Made by a program: the position numbers and the translations under genes
Notes under the pieces: generated by a model
Told to the model about the DNA's origin: nothing
Databases searched by the model: none
The model's input: only the letters and a program-made list of their open reading frames with translations
Source: Prevotella sp.
Lineage (GTDB): Bacteria; Bacteroidota; Bacteroidia; Bacteroidales; Bacteroidaceae
Assembly: GCA_024692385.1 (NCBI GenBank)
Contig: JAILMS010000168.1
Location: 1 to 43,589, forward strand
DNA: 43,589 nucleotides
Direction of reading: 5' to 3'
Shown here: positions 8,309 to 17,441 of the stretch, piece by piece
Numbering within the stretch: the stretch's first letter is position 1
Layout of the letters: each line of letters starts with the position of its first letter

Positions 8309-10025
8309 CCTCAGACGGCCTGATGCCCTCTATCTGCAGTTGTACCTCGCCACGCTTGTAGGTGTTCTCTTCGATGGTGTAGACAATGTCGAATGAGCGC
8401 TTAGACTTGATGTAGCGGGCTGCTGCAGACTGTCCGAAGGCGATACCATTCATGACTACTGCCGACTTGGAATCGACGAGTTCCAGCTTGATATGCTCCT
8501 GATGACGACCTACCACCTTGGAGGTGCCATAGTCGAAGACGTTACGCGTGATGAAGAGCGGTTTGCTATTGCCTGGTCCGTGAGGAGCCAGACGCTTCAA
8601 CTCGTTGAGCAGTCGCTTATTGATTTGCTGGAAGTCGAGCTCCATATCGATGTCGAGTGTCTGCTGTGTCTGTTCGGGCAGAATATGGTGGTCGACATAC
8701 TCTTGGAAGCGGCGACGGAACTCAAGGATGTTCTCCTGACGCATGGTGAGACCTACGGCATAGGTGTGACCACCGAAGTTCTCCAGCAGGTCGCGACACG
8801 ACTTAACAGCATCGTATACGTCGAAGCCAGCCACAGAGCGGGCGGAACCTGACGCCATACCATCGATAATGGTAAGCACTACGGTAGGACGGAAATAAAG
8901 TTCGGTGAGGCGTGAGGCCACAATGCCTACCACACCTTTCTTCCATCCTTCGTCGTAGAGCACGATAGACTGCAGGTGTTGCTGACTCTCGAGGCGCTCT
9001 ACAATCTCATTGGCCTCGACGGTCATCTGTTTGTCTACATCCTTGCGCTGCTCGTTGTACTCGTTGATGCGCGTGGCCATCGTCAGTCCTCGCTGCAAGT
9101 CGCGCTCAACCAACAGGTCGACAGCCTCGCGACCGTTCATCATACGGCCAGAAGCATTAATGCGCGGACCAATCTTAAAGACAATATCACTCATGGTCAG
9201 CTCGCGATTGGTCAAGCCGCAAATCTCGATGATAGCCTTCAGACCAATACTGGGCGACTGGTTGAGCTGCTTAAGACCATGAAAGGCCAGCGTGCGGTTC
9301 TCACCCTCTACAGGCACGAGGTCGGCAGCGATGCTGACGGCACAGAAGTCGAGTAGGGGAATGAGGCGCGAGAAGGGAATGCCGTTGTTTTTGGCAAAAG
9401 CCTGCATGAACTTGAAGCCTACACCACATCCACAAAGATGCTTAAAGGGATAGGTGGAGTCTTCACGCTTGGGATTGAGGATCGCTACGGCAGGGGGCAT
9501 CACCTCGTCGGGCACATGGTGGTCGCAGATGATGAAGTCGATACCCTGCTCTTTAGCATACGCTATCTCCTCAACTGCCTTAATACCGCAGTCGAGTACG
9601 ATAATTAGTTTAACCCCTGTCTCTGCGGCAAAGTCTATTCCTTTCTTGCTGACACCATAGCCCTCTTCCTCGCGATTGGGGATATAGTAGTCGATGTTGG
9701 AATAGAACTGCTGCAGGAACTTGTAGACTAGCGCTACGGCTGTACAGCCGTCGACGTCGTAGTCGCCATACACCATGATACGCTCTTTGCGCCCCATGGC
9801 ATCGTTCAGTCTGTCCACTGCCACGTCCATGTCGTTCATCAGGAACGGGTCAATCAGCTCGTTCAGCATAGGGCGGAAGAAGCGCTTTGCTGCACTTTCC
9901 GTCTTGATGCCACGCTGTATAAGGAGCCCAGCCATCACGGGACTCATCCCGATCTTCTCGGCCAGCTCTTTAGCTGCTTGCTGTCTTTCTTGTGTCAGTG
10001 GTTCGTAATTCCATTTAAATTGCAT
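8301..10025 (-). CDS. recJ: Single-stranded-DNA-specific exonuclease RecJ
   Basis: Degrades single-stranded DNA 5'-3' during recombination and mismatch or base-excision repair. At 574 residues it has the family's usual length. The DHH-domain motifs are visible: YGDYDVDGCTA (about 86-96), LDCGIKA, and CDHHVPDE with the DHH triad at 168-170; these residues bind Mn/Mg. DHHA1 features follow, such as GPRINASGRM, VGIVASRLTE and GSARSVAGFD, then an OB-fold C-terminal part (APHGPGNSKPLF). A -7 box lies 66 nt upstream. It overlaps recQ by 8 nt; pairing of RecJ with RecQ matches their joint action, helicase feeding exonuclease, in RecF-pathway end processing. Confidence 0.97.
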   Translation of the reverse strand: MQFKWNYEPLTQERQQAAKELAEKIGMSPVMAGLLIQRGIKTESAAKRFFRPMLNELIDPFLMNDMDVAVDRLNDAMGRKERIMVYGDYDVDGCTAVALVYKFLQQFYSNIDYYIPNREEEGYGVSKKGIDFAAETGVKLIIVLDCGIKAVEEIAYAKEQGIDFIICDHHVPDEVMPPAVAILNPKREDSTYPFKHLCGCGVGFKFMQAFAKNNGIPFSRLIPLLDFCAVSIAADLVPVEGENRTLAFHGLKQLNQSPSIGLKAIIEICGLTNRELTMSDIVFKIGPRINASGRMMNGREAVDLLVERDLQRGLTMATRINEYNEQRKDVDKQMTVEANEIVERLESQQHLQSIVLYDEGWKKGVVGIVASRLTELYFRPTVVLTIIDGMASGSARSVAGFDVYDAVKSCRDLLENFGGHTYAVGLTMRQENILEFRRRFQEYVDHHILPEQTQQTLDIDMELDFQQINKRLLNELKRLAPHGPGNSKPLFITRNVFDYGTSKVVGRHQEHIKLELVDSKSAVVMNGIAFGQSAAARYIKSKRSFDIVYTIEENTYKRGEVQLQIEGIRPSEDE

Positions 10026-10090
10026 TTATGTTGTTCTTTTATTTCTGTCGTCACAGGGATATCGTATGCCATAGGTATACAATACGCCCT

Positions 10091-10098
10091 CAAAGTTA
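10091..10098 (-). promoter_or_regulatory. -7 box for recJ-recQ operon
   Basis: Reads TAACTTTG on the minus strand, matching TAnnTTTG. A TSS near 10084 would give a leader of about 58 nt. No TTG is at the 20-nt position upstream, so strength is uncertain. Confidence 0.5.
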
Positions 10099-10183
10099 CG
10101 AAGAAAAAACAAATAAATGGAATGGGCGGCTGTTTTTTTAACAGAATTTGGTTTTTGGGAGGCGATGTTTCGATATTTCGATG

Positions 10184-11284
10184 CTAATTATATACTTTCA
10201 CGTCGCGCTTGCCTTGCAATACGGCAAGGGCGTTGAGCGCCAGTGCCTCCATCTCGTCCTCACCAGGGAAGGTGTAGACAGGGGCCAAGAAACCGATGCG
10301 GCGACGTAGTTCACCGACGATATACTCGCTGTGAGCCATACCTCCCGTGAGCAGGATAGCATCAATCTTTCCGCAGAGCACAGCGGCTTCAGCGGCAATA
10401 TTCTTGGCCACATGATAGAGCATTGCCTCGACGATGAGTTGAGCATGCTCGTCGCCCTCTTTGATGCGTTGCAGAATCTCACGCATGTTGTTGGTACCCA
10501 GATGAGCGTTGAGTCCAGCCTTACCAGCGATGCGCTTTAGCAGTTGCTTCTCAGAGTATTTCCCACTGAAGCAGAGGCGGATGAGGTCGGCAGCAGGAAG
10601 ACTACCAGCACGTTCTGGTGAGAAAGGCCCCTCGCCATCGAGTGCGTTGTTGGCATCAATGGCTCTGCCGTGTTCGTGGGCTGCTACAGAGATGCCTCCT
10701 CCCAAATGACAGATGATCAGGTTCAGGTCTTCATATTCCTTGCCTATGCCTCGTGCATAGCGACGGGCAATGGCTCGCTGGTTGAGGGCGTGCCAAATAG
10801 CGATGCGAGGCATGAGGGGCGATCCGCTGATACGTGCCAGAGGCGACAACTCGTCGACAACACCAGGGTCAGCTATAAACGAGCGACAGCGTGGGTGTTG
10901 CGTGTCGGGTGATGGTTGTTGGCTGTTGATTTCTTCAGCTATCTCGTGAGCAATCAGACAGCCGAGGTTGCAGGCATGGTTATGCATTACACAACCGTGC
11001 AGAGTGTCATCAATCATTTGTTGGTTTATTTCGTATACTCCACCAGCAATAGGTTTCACCAGTCCACCACGTCCGATGACAGCATCAAACTCCAAGGGGA
11101 TATCGGCAGCAGCCAACTCGTCGAGTACCAGCTGTCGACGGAAATCCTGCTGTTCAGTAATAGCATCGAAGGGGGCTAACTCCTCAGCAGTATGTGTGAT
11201 GTTACGCAACAGGATGGGCTTCTCATCTTCATAGACGGCCATCTTTGTTGATGTGGAACCTGGATTGATGACAAGAATTTTCAT
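10184..11284 (-). CDS. buk: Butyrate kinase
   Basis: Forms butyrate and ATP from butyryl phosphate and ADP, in the cytoplasm. The 366 residues belong to the acetate/butyrate kinase (ASKHA) fold: the N-terminal phosphate loop is LVINPGSTSTKMAVYEDE, followed by GRGGLVKPIAGGVYEI, HLGGGISVAAHEHGRAID and ILLTGGMAHSEYIV. Residues of about 118-132 (NSQQPSPDTQHPRC) interrupt the conserved run from IAEEI to FIADPGVVDE; they are encoded by six 7-bp units and look like an inserted surface loop. The start overlaps the end of ptb by 4 nt. Branched-chain acyl phosphates are alternative substrates in this family. Confidence 0.95.
   Translation of the reverse strand: MKILVINPGSTSTKMAVYEDEKPILLRNITHTAEELAPFDAITEQQDFRRQLVLDELAAADIPLEFDAVIGRGGLVKPIAGGVYEINQQMIDDTLHGCVMHNHACNLGCLIAHEIAEEINSQQPSPDTQHPRCRSFIADPGVVDELSPLARISGSPLMPRIAIWHALNQRAIARRYARGIGKEYEDLNLIICHLGGGISVAAHEHGRAIDANNALDGEGPFSPERAGSLPAADLIRLCFSGKYSEKQLLKRIAGKAGLNAHLGTNNMREILQRIKEGDEHAQLIVEAMLYHVAKNIAAEAAVLCGKIDAILLTGGMAHSEYIVGELRRRIGFLAPVYTFPGEDEMEALALNALAVLQGKRDVKVYN
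10891..10932. repeat. Six degenerate tandem 7-bp units inside buk
   Basis: Reading the plus strand in sevens from 10891 gives GTGGGTG, TTGCGTG, TCGGGTG, ATGGTTG, TTGGCTG, TTGATTT: G at position 3 and T at position 6 never vary. The array is 42 bp, a multiple of three, so the frame survives. Confidence 0.6.
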
Positions 11285-12117
11285 ATAGCAGCAAGCGCGA
11301 GTGAATAGTATTTTGAGTCAGGACTGTCGGCTCGTGAAGGCAACACGCAGCAGCATTCTGTACCTTGCAGAACACCAGCCGTCTTAGCATAGCCGAAGAG
11401 CGTCAGTGTCTTGTAGAACACGTTGCCTGCCACAATATCTGGGAAGATAAGTGCGTCAGCCTGTCCGTCAATCACGCTATTGATGCCTTTCTCGTGTAGT
11501 GATACGCTGTCGAGCGATGTCTTCAGGTCTAACGGACCATCGATGATGCAACGCCCGAAGGCTCCCATCTGTGCTTCAGCAATAATGTCGAGGTAGTCGG
11601 CAGTATAAGGGAACGCCTTGGTGCTAACCTTCTCAGCACAATGGATGAGCGAGATGCGTGGTTCCTCAATACCCAGTGCATGACAAACGTAGTTCATATA
11701 GCGAATCTGTTGGCGACGCTGGGCTGGGGTAGGTACGGGAATGACGGCAGCATCAGTAAAGAACAGCAGCTTCTCGTATTTGGGAATCTCAGCCATCGCC
11801 ACATGTGTCAACACATGACCAGAACGGAGAATGCCTTTTTCCTTGTCGAGAATGGCGCGCAGCAAGACATCAGTGTTGATGAGTCCCTTCATCAGGATAT
11901 CAGCCTCACCGCTCTTACACAGTGCTACGGCACGACGGGCACACTCGTCCTTGTCGTCGCCATCAACGTAGATAGGCTCGATAAATCCCATCTCCTTACC
12001 TTTTTCTACTGCGTAGCGCGTACTGGCGTCGTTGGCACATACTACGGCAACACGTTTCCGGTCTCCCCGTTCTTGCAGGAAGACGATCATGTCGTTAAGT
12101 GTTCTGATTGGTTTCAT
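11281..12117 (-). CDS. ptb: Phosphate butyryltransferase
   Basis: Converts butyryl-CoA and phosphate to butyryl phosphate and CoA, feeding butyrate kinase. The 278 residues show the phosphate acetyl/butyryltransferase fold: ADILMKGLINTDVLLRAILD, GHVLTHVAMAEIPKYEKLLF, FTDAAVIPVPT, and near the C-terminus ADALIFPDIVAGNVFYKTL. The length is typical of Ptb rather than the longer Pta. It overlaps buk by 4 nt, giving the classic ptb-buk pair for butyrate (or branched-chain fatty acid) formation. No promoter box is seen in the 43 nt before it, so it probably shares the transcript of the GDP-fucose genes. Confidence 0.93.
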   Translation of the reverse strand: MKPIRTLNDMIVFLQERGDRKRVAVVCANDASTRYAVEKGKEMGFIEPIYVDGDDKDECARRAVALCKSGEADILMKGLINTDVLLRAILDKEKGILRSGHVLTHVAMAEIPKYEKLLFFTDAAVIPVPTPAQRRQQIRYMNYVCHALGIEEPRISLIHCAEKVSTKAFPYTADYLDIIAEAQMGAFGRCIIDGPLDLKTSLDSVSLHEKGINSVIDGQADALIFPDIVAGNVFYKTLTLFGYAKTAGVLQGTECCCVLPSRADSPDSKYYSLALAAI

Positions 12118-12160
12118 AGTATTGATTTTTAGTTATGTTTGGTTTTCTGTTGGCCCGATG

Positions 12161-13102
12161 CTACCTTTCGGCACGCATCGGGTTGTTCAGAAAGTCTTCA
12201 TATGCCAGTCGGATGCCGTCCTCCAATTCTGTCTTGTAGGTCCATCCCAGCTTGGCGGCCTTGCTGACGTCGAGTAGCTTGCGTGGCGTACCATTAGGAC
12301 GAGTGGTATCCCATTCTATGCGTCCTGTGTATCCAACCACTTTCGCTACCAGCTCAGTCAGTGCTTTGATAGTCAATTCTTTACCAGTGCCAGCGTTCAC
12401 CGTCTCGTTGCCTGAATAGTTGTTCATCAGGAAGACGCAGAGGTTGGCCAGGTCGTCAACATAGAGAAACTCACGCAGTGGTGAGCCGTCGCCCCAACAG
12501 GTAACGCTCTCCAGTCCGGCCTCTTTAGCCTCGTGGAAACGACGGATGAGGGCGGGCAGTACGTGACTGTGCTCAGGATGATAGTTGTCGTTGGGACCAT
12601 AGAGGTTGGTGGGCATAACGGAGATGTAGTCGGTACCATACTGACGGTTCAGGAACTCGCAGTATTTCAGTCCGCTAATCTTTGCCAGCGCATACGCCTC
12701 GTTGGTCTTCTCCAACTCACTTGTCAGCAAGCAGCTCTCAGGCATCGGCTGTGGTGCCATACGAGGGTAGATACAGCTTGAACCCAGAAACTCCAGCTTC
12801 TTACAGCCATTCTTCCAGGCAGCATGGATGACATTCATCTCCAGAATCATGTTGTCGTACATGAAATCAGCTAAAGCGCTCTGGTTGGCGATGATGCCCC
12901 CCACCTTAGCGGCTGCGAGGAACACATATTCAGGCTTCTCCTCAGCAAAGAACTTCTCTACAGCCTCCTGACGGGTGAGGTCGAGTTCCTTGTGCGTGCG
13001 CGTAATAATATTGGTATATTCCTGACGCTGTAGCTCGCGCACAATGGCGCTACCTACCATACCACGATGACCAGCGACGTATATCTTACTATTTTTCTCC
13101 AT
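12161..13102 (-). CDS. fcl: GDP-L-fucose synthase
   Basis: Carries out the NADPH-dependent 3,5-epimerisation and 4-reduction of GDP-4-keto-6-deoxy-mannose to GDP-L-fucose. The 313 residues form an extended short-chain dehydrogenase: the Rossmann motif is [18 protein letters not shown], the active site has SSCIYP and YALAK (Tyr and Lys catalytic pair), with [11 protein letters not shown] and [20 protein letters not shown] typical of Fcl/WcaG. The start codon shares one base with the gmd stop, so the two are coupled. In Bacteroidales GDP-fucose supplies capsule, O-antigen and surface-glycoprotein fucosylation. Confidence 0.96.
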   Translation of the reverse strand: MEKNSKIYVAGHRGMVGSAIVRELQRQEYTNIITRTHKELDLTRQEAVEKFFAEEKPEYVFLAAAKVGGIIANQSALADFMYDNMILEMNVIHAAWKNGCKKLEFLGSSCIYPRMAPQPMPESCLLTSELEKTNEAYALAKISGLKYCEFLNRQYGTDYISVMPTNLYGPNDNYHPEHSHVLPALIRRFHEAKEAGLESVTCWGDGSPLREFLYVDDLANLCVFLMNNYSGNETVNAGTGKELTIKALTELVAKVVGYTGRIEWDTTRPNGTPRKLLDVSKAAKLGWTYKTELEDGIRLAYEDFLNNPMRAER

Positions 13103-14193
13103 TACTTTACAATTCCTTTCTCTAAGTATTCTGCCAGATTGGTGCGAACCTTCTCTGCGGCACCTTCAGAGGCCACCTTTGCCATATCGTGGTCAACCAT
13201 CAGATTGACGAGTTCCTCGAAGCTGGTCTTATTGGGATTCCAGCCGAGCTTAGCCTTCGCCTTGGTGGGATCGCCCCACAGGTTGACAACGTCAGTAGGA
13301 CGGTAGAAGTCAGGACTAACCTCAACGAGTACGCGACCTGTAGCCTTGTCGATACCTTTCTCATCAGCTCCTTCGCCCTTGAACTCCAGCTCGATGCCTA
13401 CACGCTTGAAGGCATGGTAGCAGAACTCACGGACAGAGTGCTGTACACCCGTAGCGATAACGAAGTCGTCGGGCTCTGGCTGTTGCAGGATGAGCCACAT
13501 ACACTCTACATAGTCCTTAGCGTAGCCCCAATCGCGCAGTGACGAGAGGTTGCCCAGATAAAGCTTATCCTGCTTGCCCTGCTTGATGCGTGCGGCAGCC
13601 AGCGAAATCTTGCGTGTTACGAAGGTCTCACCGCGACGCTCACTCTCGTGGTTGAACAAGATACCTGAGCAGCAATACATATTGTATGCCTCACGATACT
13701 CCTTAACAATCCAGAAGCCATACTGCTTGGCAACAGCATAGGGAGAGTAGGGGTGGAAGGGCGTGTTCTCGTTCTGAGGAACTTCCTCTACCTTACCATA
13801 TAGTTCTGAGGTTGATGCCTGATAGATGCGGCAGTTCTCTGTCATTCCCAGCTGGCGCACAGCCTCCAGGATGCGCAGTACTCCCACAGCATCAACGTCA
13901 GCCGTAAACTCAGGAGAGTCGAAGCTCACCTGTACGTGACTCTGTGCGGCGAGGTTATAGATCTCTGTGGGGCGCACCTTGCCGATGACGCCCAGTATTG
14001 ACATTGAGTCGCCCAGATCGGCATAGTGCAAGTGGAAATGAGGTTTACCCTCGAGATGGGCAATGCGCTCACGGAAGTCTACCGACGAGCGACGAATGGT
14101 GCCGTGCACCTCGTAGCCTTTCTCCAATAGAAACTCAGCCAGATACGAGCCGTCCTGACCAGTGATGCCTGTGATGAGTGCTATGTTCTTCAT
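13102..14193 (-). CDS. gmd: GDP-mannose 4,6-dehydratase
   Basis: Converts GDP-D-mannose to GDP-4-keto-6-deoxy-D-mannose, the first step toward GDP-L-fucose. The 363 residues show an N-terminal NADP motif [27 protein letters not shown], the active-site area [19 protein letters not shown] and the catalytic pair in [12 protein letters not shown], then [16 protein letters not shown] and [17 protein letters not shown], all typical of Gmd. It lies 8 nt after manC and directly before fcl, so one transcript covers GDP-mannose formation through GDP-fucose. Confidence 0.97.
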   Translation of the reverse strand: MKNIALITGITGQDGSYLAEFLLEKGYEVHGTIRRSSVDFRERIAHLEGKPHFHLHYADLGDSMSILGVIGKVRPTEIYNLAAQSHVQVSFDSPEFTADVDAVGVLRILEAVRQLGMTENCRIYQASTSELYGKVEEVPQNENTPFHPYSPYAVAKQYGFWIVKEYREAYNMYCCSGILFNHESERRGETFVTRKISLAAARIKQGKQDKLYLGNLSSLRDWGYAKDYVECMWLILQQPEPDDFVIATGVQHSVREFCYHAFKRVGIELEFKGEGADEKGIDKATGRVLVEVSPDFYRPTDVVNLWGDPTKAKAKLGWNPNKTSFEELVNLMVDHDMAKVASEGAAEKVRTNLAEYLEKGIVK

Positions 14194-14201
14194 ATGATTG
14201 G

Positions 14202-15272
14202 TTATTTATCTTGTCCGGAGAACTGCTTGATGCGCTGTTCTTCTGAGAGTTTGCAAATCAGCAGGGTGTCGTCATTCTCTGCGACGATATATCCGTCGAG
14301 TCCCTGAATGACCACCTTCTTCTCCTGTGTGGTGTGTACGATACAGTTTGTTGTCTCAAAGAGCGAGATCTCCTGTCCGATGCAAGCGTTGCCGTAGAGG
14401 TCTTTCTTCGACTGCTGCAGCAGTGAGCCCCATGTGCCCAGGTCACTCCATCCGAAGTCGGCAGGACATACGAAAATCTCTTCCGCTTTCTCCATGATGG
14501 CATAGTCTACGCTGATATTCTCACATTCTGGGAACAGCTTGTCAATCTTCTCTTGCTCCTCAGGTGTGCCGTAAACGGGCAGCAGTCCCTCGAAAATCTT
14601 CGACATAGCGGGCTGATAGATGCGGAAGGCATTGACGATAGTGTTTACGTTCCAGATGAAGATACCTGCATTCCAGAAGTAGTTGTTCTTCTGAATGTAG
14701 CGCAGGGCGGTCTCCAGGTCAGGTTTCTCGCGGAATGAGTCAACACGGAAGATGCCCTTGTTGCGCAATGAATTGGCCGAGAGGTTGGCCTCAATATATC
14801 CGTAGCCTGTCTCAGGACGTGTGGGCTTCATACCCAGCGTTACGATGGCATCGCTGTCGCTGGTGAACTTCATGCAGTCCGTGATGACACGACGGAATTC
14901 TTCTACGTTTAATACCACATGGTCGCTGGGCGATACCACGATGTTAGCTTTGGGGTCGCGCGACTTGATGCGCCATGATACATAAGCGATACATGGTGCC
15001 GTATTGCGACGGCAAGGCTCGCAGAGGATATGATCTGCTGGCATGTCGGGCAACTGTTCAGCAACAGTAGCGGCATAGTTCTTATTGGTGACTACCCATA
15101 CATTCTCTGCGTCTACAATACCTGCAAAGCGCTCTACGGTGAGCTGCAGCAACGACTTTCCTACGCCCATCACGTCGATAAACTGCTTGGGCTTTTCTGT
15201 CGTACTCATTGGCCAGAAGCGGCTACCGACACCGCCTGCCATGATAACCAAGTGATTATTGATTCTTGCCAT
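14202..15272 (-). CDS. manC: Mannose-1-phosphate guanylyltransferase
   Basis: Makes GDP-mannose from mannose-1-phosphate and GTP. The nucleotidyltransferase signature is at the N-terminus ([20 protein letters not shown], then PKQFIDVMG). Later motifs include [38 protein letters not shown] and [13 protein letters not shown]. At 356 residues it is a single-domain enzyme without the phosphomannose-isomerase domain of the longer ManC/AlgA type. It is the first gene of a run with gmd and fcl, and a -7 box lies 30 nt upstream. Confidence 0.95.
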   Translation of the reverse strand: MARINNHLVIMAGGVGSRFWPMSTTEKPKQFIDVMGVGKSLLQLTVERFAGIVDAENVWVVTNKNYAATVAEQLPDMPADHILCEPCRRNTAPCIAYVSWRIKSRDPKANIVVSPSDHVVLNVEEFRRVITDCMKFTSDSDAIVTLGMKPTRPETGYGYIEANLSANSLRNKGIFRVDSFREKPDLETALRYIQKNNYFWNAGIFIWNVNTIVNAFRIYQPAMSKIFEGLLPVYGTPEEQEKIDKLFPECENISVDYAIMEKAEEIFVCPADFGWSDLGTWGSLLQQSKKDLYGNACIGQEISLFETTNCIVHTTQEKKVVIQGLDGYIVAENDDTLLICKLSEEQRIKQFSGQDK

Positions 15273-15301
15273 ATTGTTTAGTTCAAAAAGCTTTTCTCTT
15301 G

Positions 15302-15309
15302 CAAAGATA
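15302..15309 (-). promoter_or_regulatory. -7 box for manC-gmd-fcl(-ptb-buk)
   Basis: Reads TATCTTTG followed by GC on the minus strand, a good TAnnTTTG match placed between the dedA stop and the manC start. No TTG is found 20 nt upstream; that position falls on the dedA stop codon. Confidence 0.6.
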
Positions 15310-15329
15310 TAGAATAATTTTAAATTATG

Positions 15330-15962
15330 CTAATTTTGTGTCATTTTTTTCTTCATCAGGTGTCTGACGGCAAACCATACGATGGCTGCAATGACCAGTG
15401 CCACGATGATAATCTTGATATATTCGGCATATTCCTCAATCTTGTCGTTGAGCTGTTCCTCTGGCACGATGGTGTGCAGATACCAGCCCAGTCCTGCGAG
15501 GATAGCATGCCAGCAACCAGCACCTATCGTGGTGTATAATAGGAACTTCCAGTAGTTCATCTTTGCCAGTCCAGCAGGGATGGAGATGAGGTGACGGATG
15601 CCGGGGATGAGTCGTCCTGTCAGTGTGGCTGCAATGCCGTGGTCGTCGAAGTAGCGCTCTGACTTCTCCACCTTCTCTTGGTTGAGCAGACACATCTTGC
15701 CCCACTTGCTGTTGGCGAAGCGGTAGATAACGGGGCGTCCTACGTAGTAAGCCACTACATAGTTGATAGAGGCGCCAAGGTCGGCACCGATGGTGGCAAA
15801 GAGGATGACGAGCCACAGGTCGAGTTGTCCGCTGGCAGCATGATAGGCTGCTGGTGTTACGACAAACTCAGAGGGTACGGGTACTACGGTGCTCTCCAGC
15901 AACATCAGGAAGAGGATGGTGCCGTAGTTCAGGTTGCCTAATAGGGAAGTGATGAAATTCAT
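15330..15962 (-). CDS. DedA/SNARE-associated family membrane protein
   Basis: Inner-membrane protein of the DedA superfamily, whose members act in lipid (undecaprenyl phosphate or phosphatidylethanolamine) translocation and proton-dependent membrane homeostasis. The 210 residues contain the conserved reentrant-loop acidic residue region LLESTVVPVPSEFVV (about 22-36), several hydrophobic segments, YYVGRPVIYRF, and the family arginine motif TGRLIPGIRHLISIPAG (about 116-132). The C-terminus has a final helix and a Lys-rich cytoplasmic end. It follows the TPR gene by 51 nt, and the whole gap is made of octamer repeats. The particular substrate cannot be told from the sequence. Confidence 0.9.
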   Translation of the reverse strand: MNFITSLLGNLNYGTILFLMLLESTVVPVPSEFVVTPAAYHAASGQLDLWLVILFATIGADLGASINYVVAYYVGRPVIYRFANSKWGKMCLLNQEKVEKSERYFDDHGIAATLTGRLIPGIRHLISIPAGLAKMNYWKFLLYTTIGAGCWHAILAGLGWYLHTIVPEEQLNDKIEEYAEYIKIIIVALVIAAIVWFAVRHLMKKKMTQN

Positions 15963-15963
15963 A

Positions 15964-16027
15964 TCTCAATATCTCATTTTCTCAATTTTTCAATCTCTCA
16001 TTTTCTCAATCTCTCATTTTCTCAATT
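15964..16027. repeat. Eight tandem octamers in the TPR-dedA spacer
   Basis: Eight contiguous 8-bp units with consensus TCTCAWTY (TCTCAATA, TCTCATTT, TCTCAATT, TTTCAATC, TCTCATTT, TCTCAATC, TCTCATTT, TCTCAATT) fill the spacer completely. They begin 1 nt from the dedA start codon, and the last two units encode the final residues and stop codon of the TPR gene. Confidence 0.9.
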
Positions 16028-17441
16028 TTCGTTCCATGAACGAAACATACTCGCTGGTCTCCATACCTTCTGGGAAGAGGAATCCTAATACGAGCTTTGC
16101 CTCGCGCGGATTTATCTCCACGCTCTTTTGCAGATACTCCAGAAATTCGTCGCTCTTGCCTAAGTCGTAGCAGCACAGCGCCATATAGGCATGGCCCTTG
16201 TTGAAGTCGGGCGCAAGGTCGTTGACTACGTCGAAGAACTTCTTGAACATCTCGTAGCTGCTGTTGACATAACGGTTGTCGTAGAGTGATACGATGATGC
16301 GCAACAGGATAGACGGTGAGTTGTCTGACTGTCGGATGGCTTTCTTGAAGGTTTCCTCTGCCTCCTCCAACATACCGTTTTCCAGCAGGATATGACCACG
16401 AATTACCAGTAGGTCGGTAGTGTCGCCAGGCAGTTCCATCGCCACGTCAATCATCTCCAGCGCCTTTGCCGCTTGTTTCATGCTGCTATAGCAGAAAGCC
16501 AGCTCCAGATAAATCTGGGGTAGTATTTCTGATTCCTCATCGGCTATCTCCAGTGCCCGTTCCAGATAGGGAACAGCCTCTTGGTGGCGGTTCATATTGA
16601 CCAGACAGACGCCCTCGTTTAATAGTACGAGTTCGTCGTCGGGCACTATCTTCTCCAAGCGTCTGAAGTATTCCAGTGCGTCTTCGTAGTTGCCCAGACG
16701 GAATAGTCCGTTGGCCTTGCTGGCCAGGCCGTCAGGGTCGTTAGGGTCGATGGCAATGGCATATTCCGAACTGGTGATGGCATTCGAGTAGTCCTCGTTC
16801 ATCAGCTGTGCGGAAGCCAGTGCATTCCAATAGTGTGTAGAGTAGGGGTTGAGGTCGATGAGCTCGTTGAAGAGTCGCTCTGAGTCTTTATATTTGCCCA
16901 GTCCGAAGAGTGTGCGCGCCATGAGCTCCTTGAAGTCGGTGCTGTCGTCGCCCTTTGAGCGCATCATCCATTGGTAGGCTTTGTCGTTGATGCCATAGTC
17001 GACGTAGAGGTTGGCACAGTCTTTGACGAAGTCTTCCCACTCGTCCTCGTCCACGCTCTTGGCATAGCGGCGCAGGTAGAGGTCGGCCTTCTCAATATGT
17101 CCCTCAGCCACCATGATTTCTGCCGTCAGATAGTGGTAGTCGGGGTCGTCTTTGTCGCCTATGGTGTCAGCATAGCGGCGTGCCGTTTCGAAGTCGCCCT
17201 CTGTCAGTGCCTGTCGCGCTTTGAATACGTTGGGCAGCGTGGCTTCTGGGTATAACTCCAAGGCATGGTCTATCGCCTCAACGGCCTTGTCGCCCTCGCC
17301 CGTAAAGTTGTAGTAGTCAGCAAGGTCGACAAGGTCGTCGGCGTCCAGGAAGGGCTGCTCGCCTACTTGCATTGCTGCCTCGTAGTTCTCGAGCAGTTCC
17401 TTGAATTCTTCTGAATTAAAATAGTCTTCGTTATATTGCAT
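16014..17441 (-). CDS. Tetratricopeptide-repeat protein
   Basis: A 475-residue soluble protein made almost entirely of TPR-type helix pairs; recognisable repeats include AVEAIDHALELYPEATLPNV, YSTHYWNALASAQLMNEDYS, ALEYFRRLEKIVPDDELVLL and AVPYLERALEIADEESEILP. There is no signal peptide or membrane helix, so it probably scaffolds cytoplasmic protein contacts. It is very acidic, and many Tyr, Asp and Glu residues sit at repeat turns. Its start codon directly abuts the glnS stop, giving tight translational coupling to glutaminyl-tRNA synthetase. Its last codons and stop derive from the octamer array described at 15964. The partner is unknown. Confidence 0.9.
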   Translation of the reverse strand: MQYNEDYFNSEEFKELLENYEAAMQVGEQPFLDADDLVDLADYYNFTGEGDKAVEAIDHALELYPEATLPNVFKARQALTEGDFETARRYADTIGDKDDPDYHYLTAEIMVAEGHIEKADLYLRRYAKSVDEDEWEDFVKDCANLYVDYGINDKAYQWMMRSKGDDSTDFKELMARTLFGLGKYKDSERLFNELIDLNPYSTHYWNALASAQLMNEDYSNAITSSEYAIAIDPNDPDGLASKANGLFRLGNYEDALEYFRRLEKIVPDDELVLLNEGVCLVNMNRHQEAVPYLERALEIADEESEILPQIYLELAFCYSSMKQAAKALEMIDVAMELPGDTTDLLVIRGHILLENGMLEEAEETFKKAIRQSDNSPSILLRIIVSLYDNRYVNSSYEMFKKFFDVVNDLAPDFNKGHAYMALCCYDLGKSDEFLEYLQKSVEINPREAKLVLGFLFPEGMETSEYVSFMERKLRK

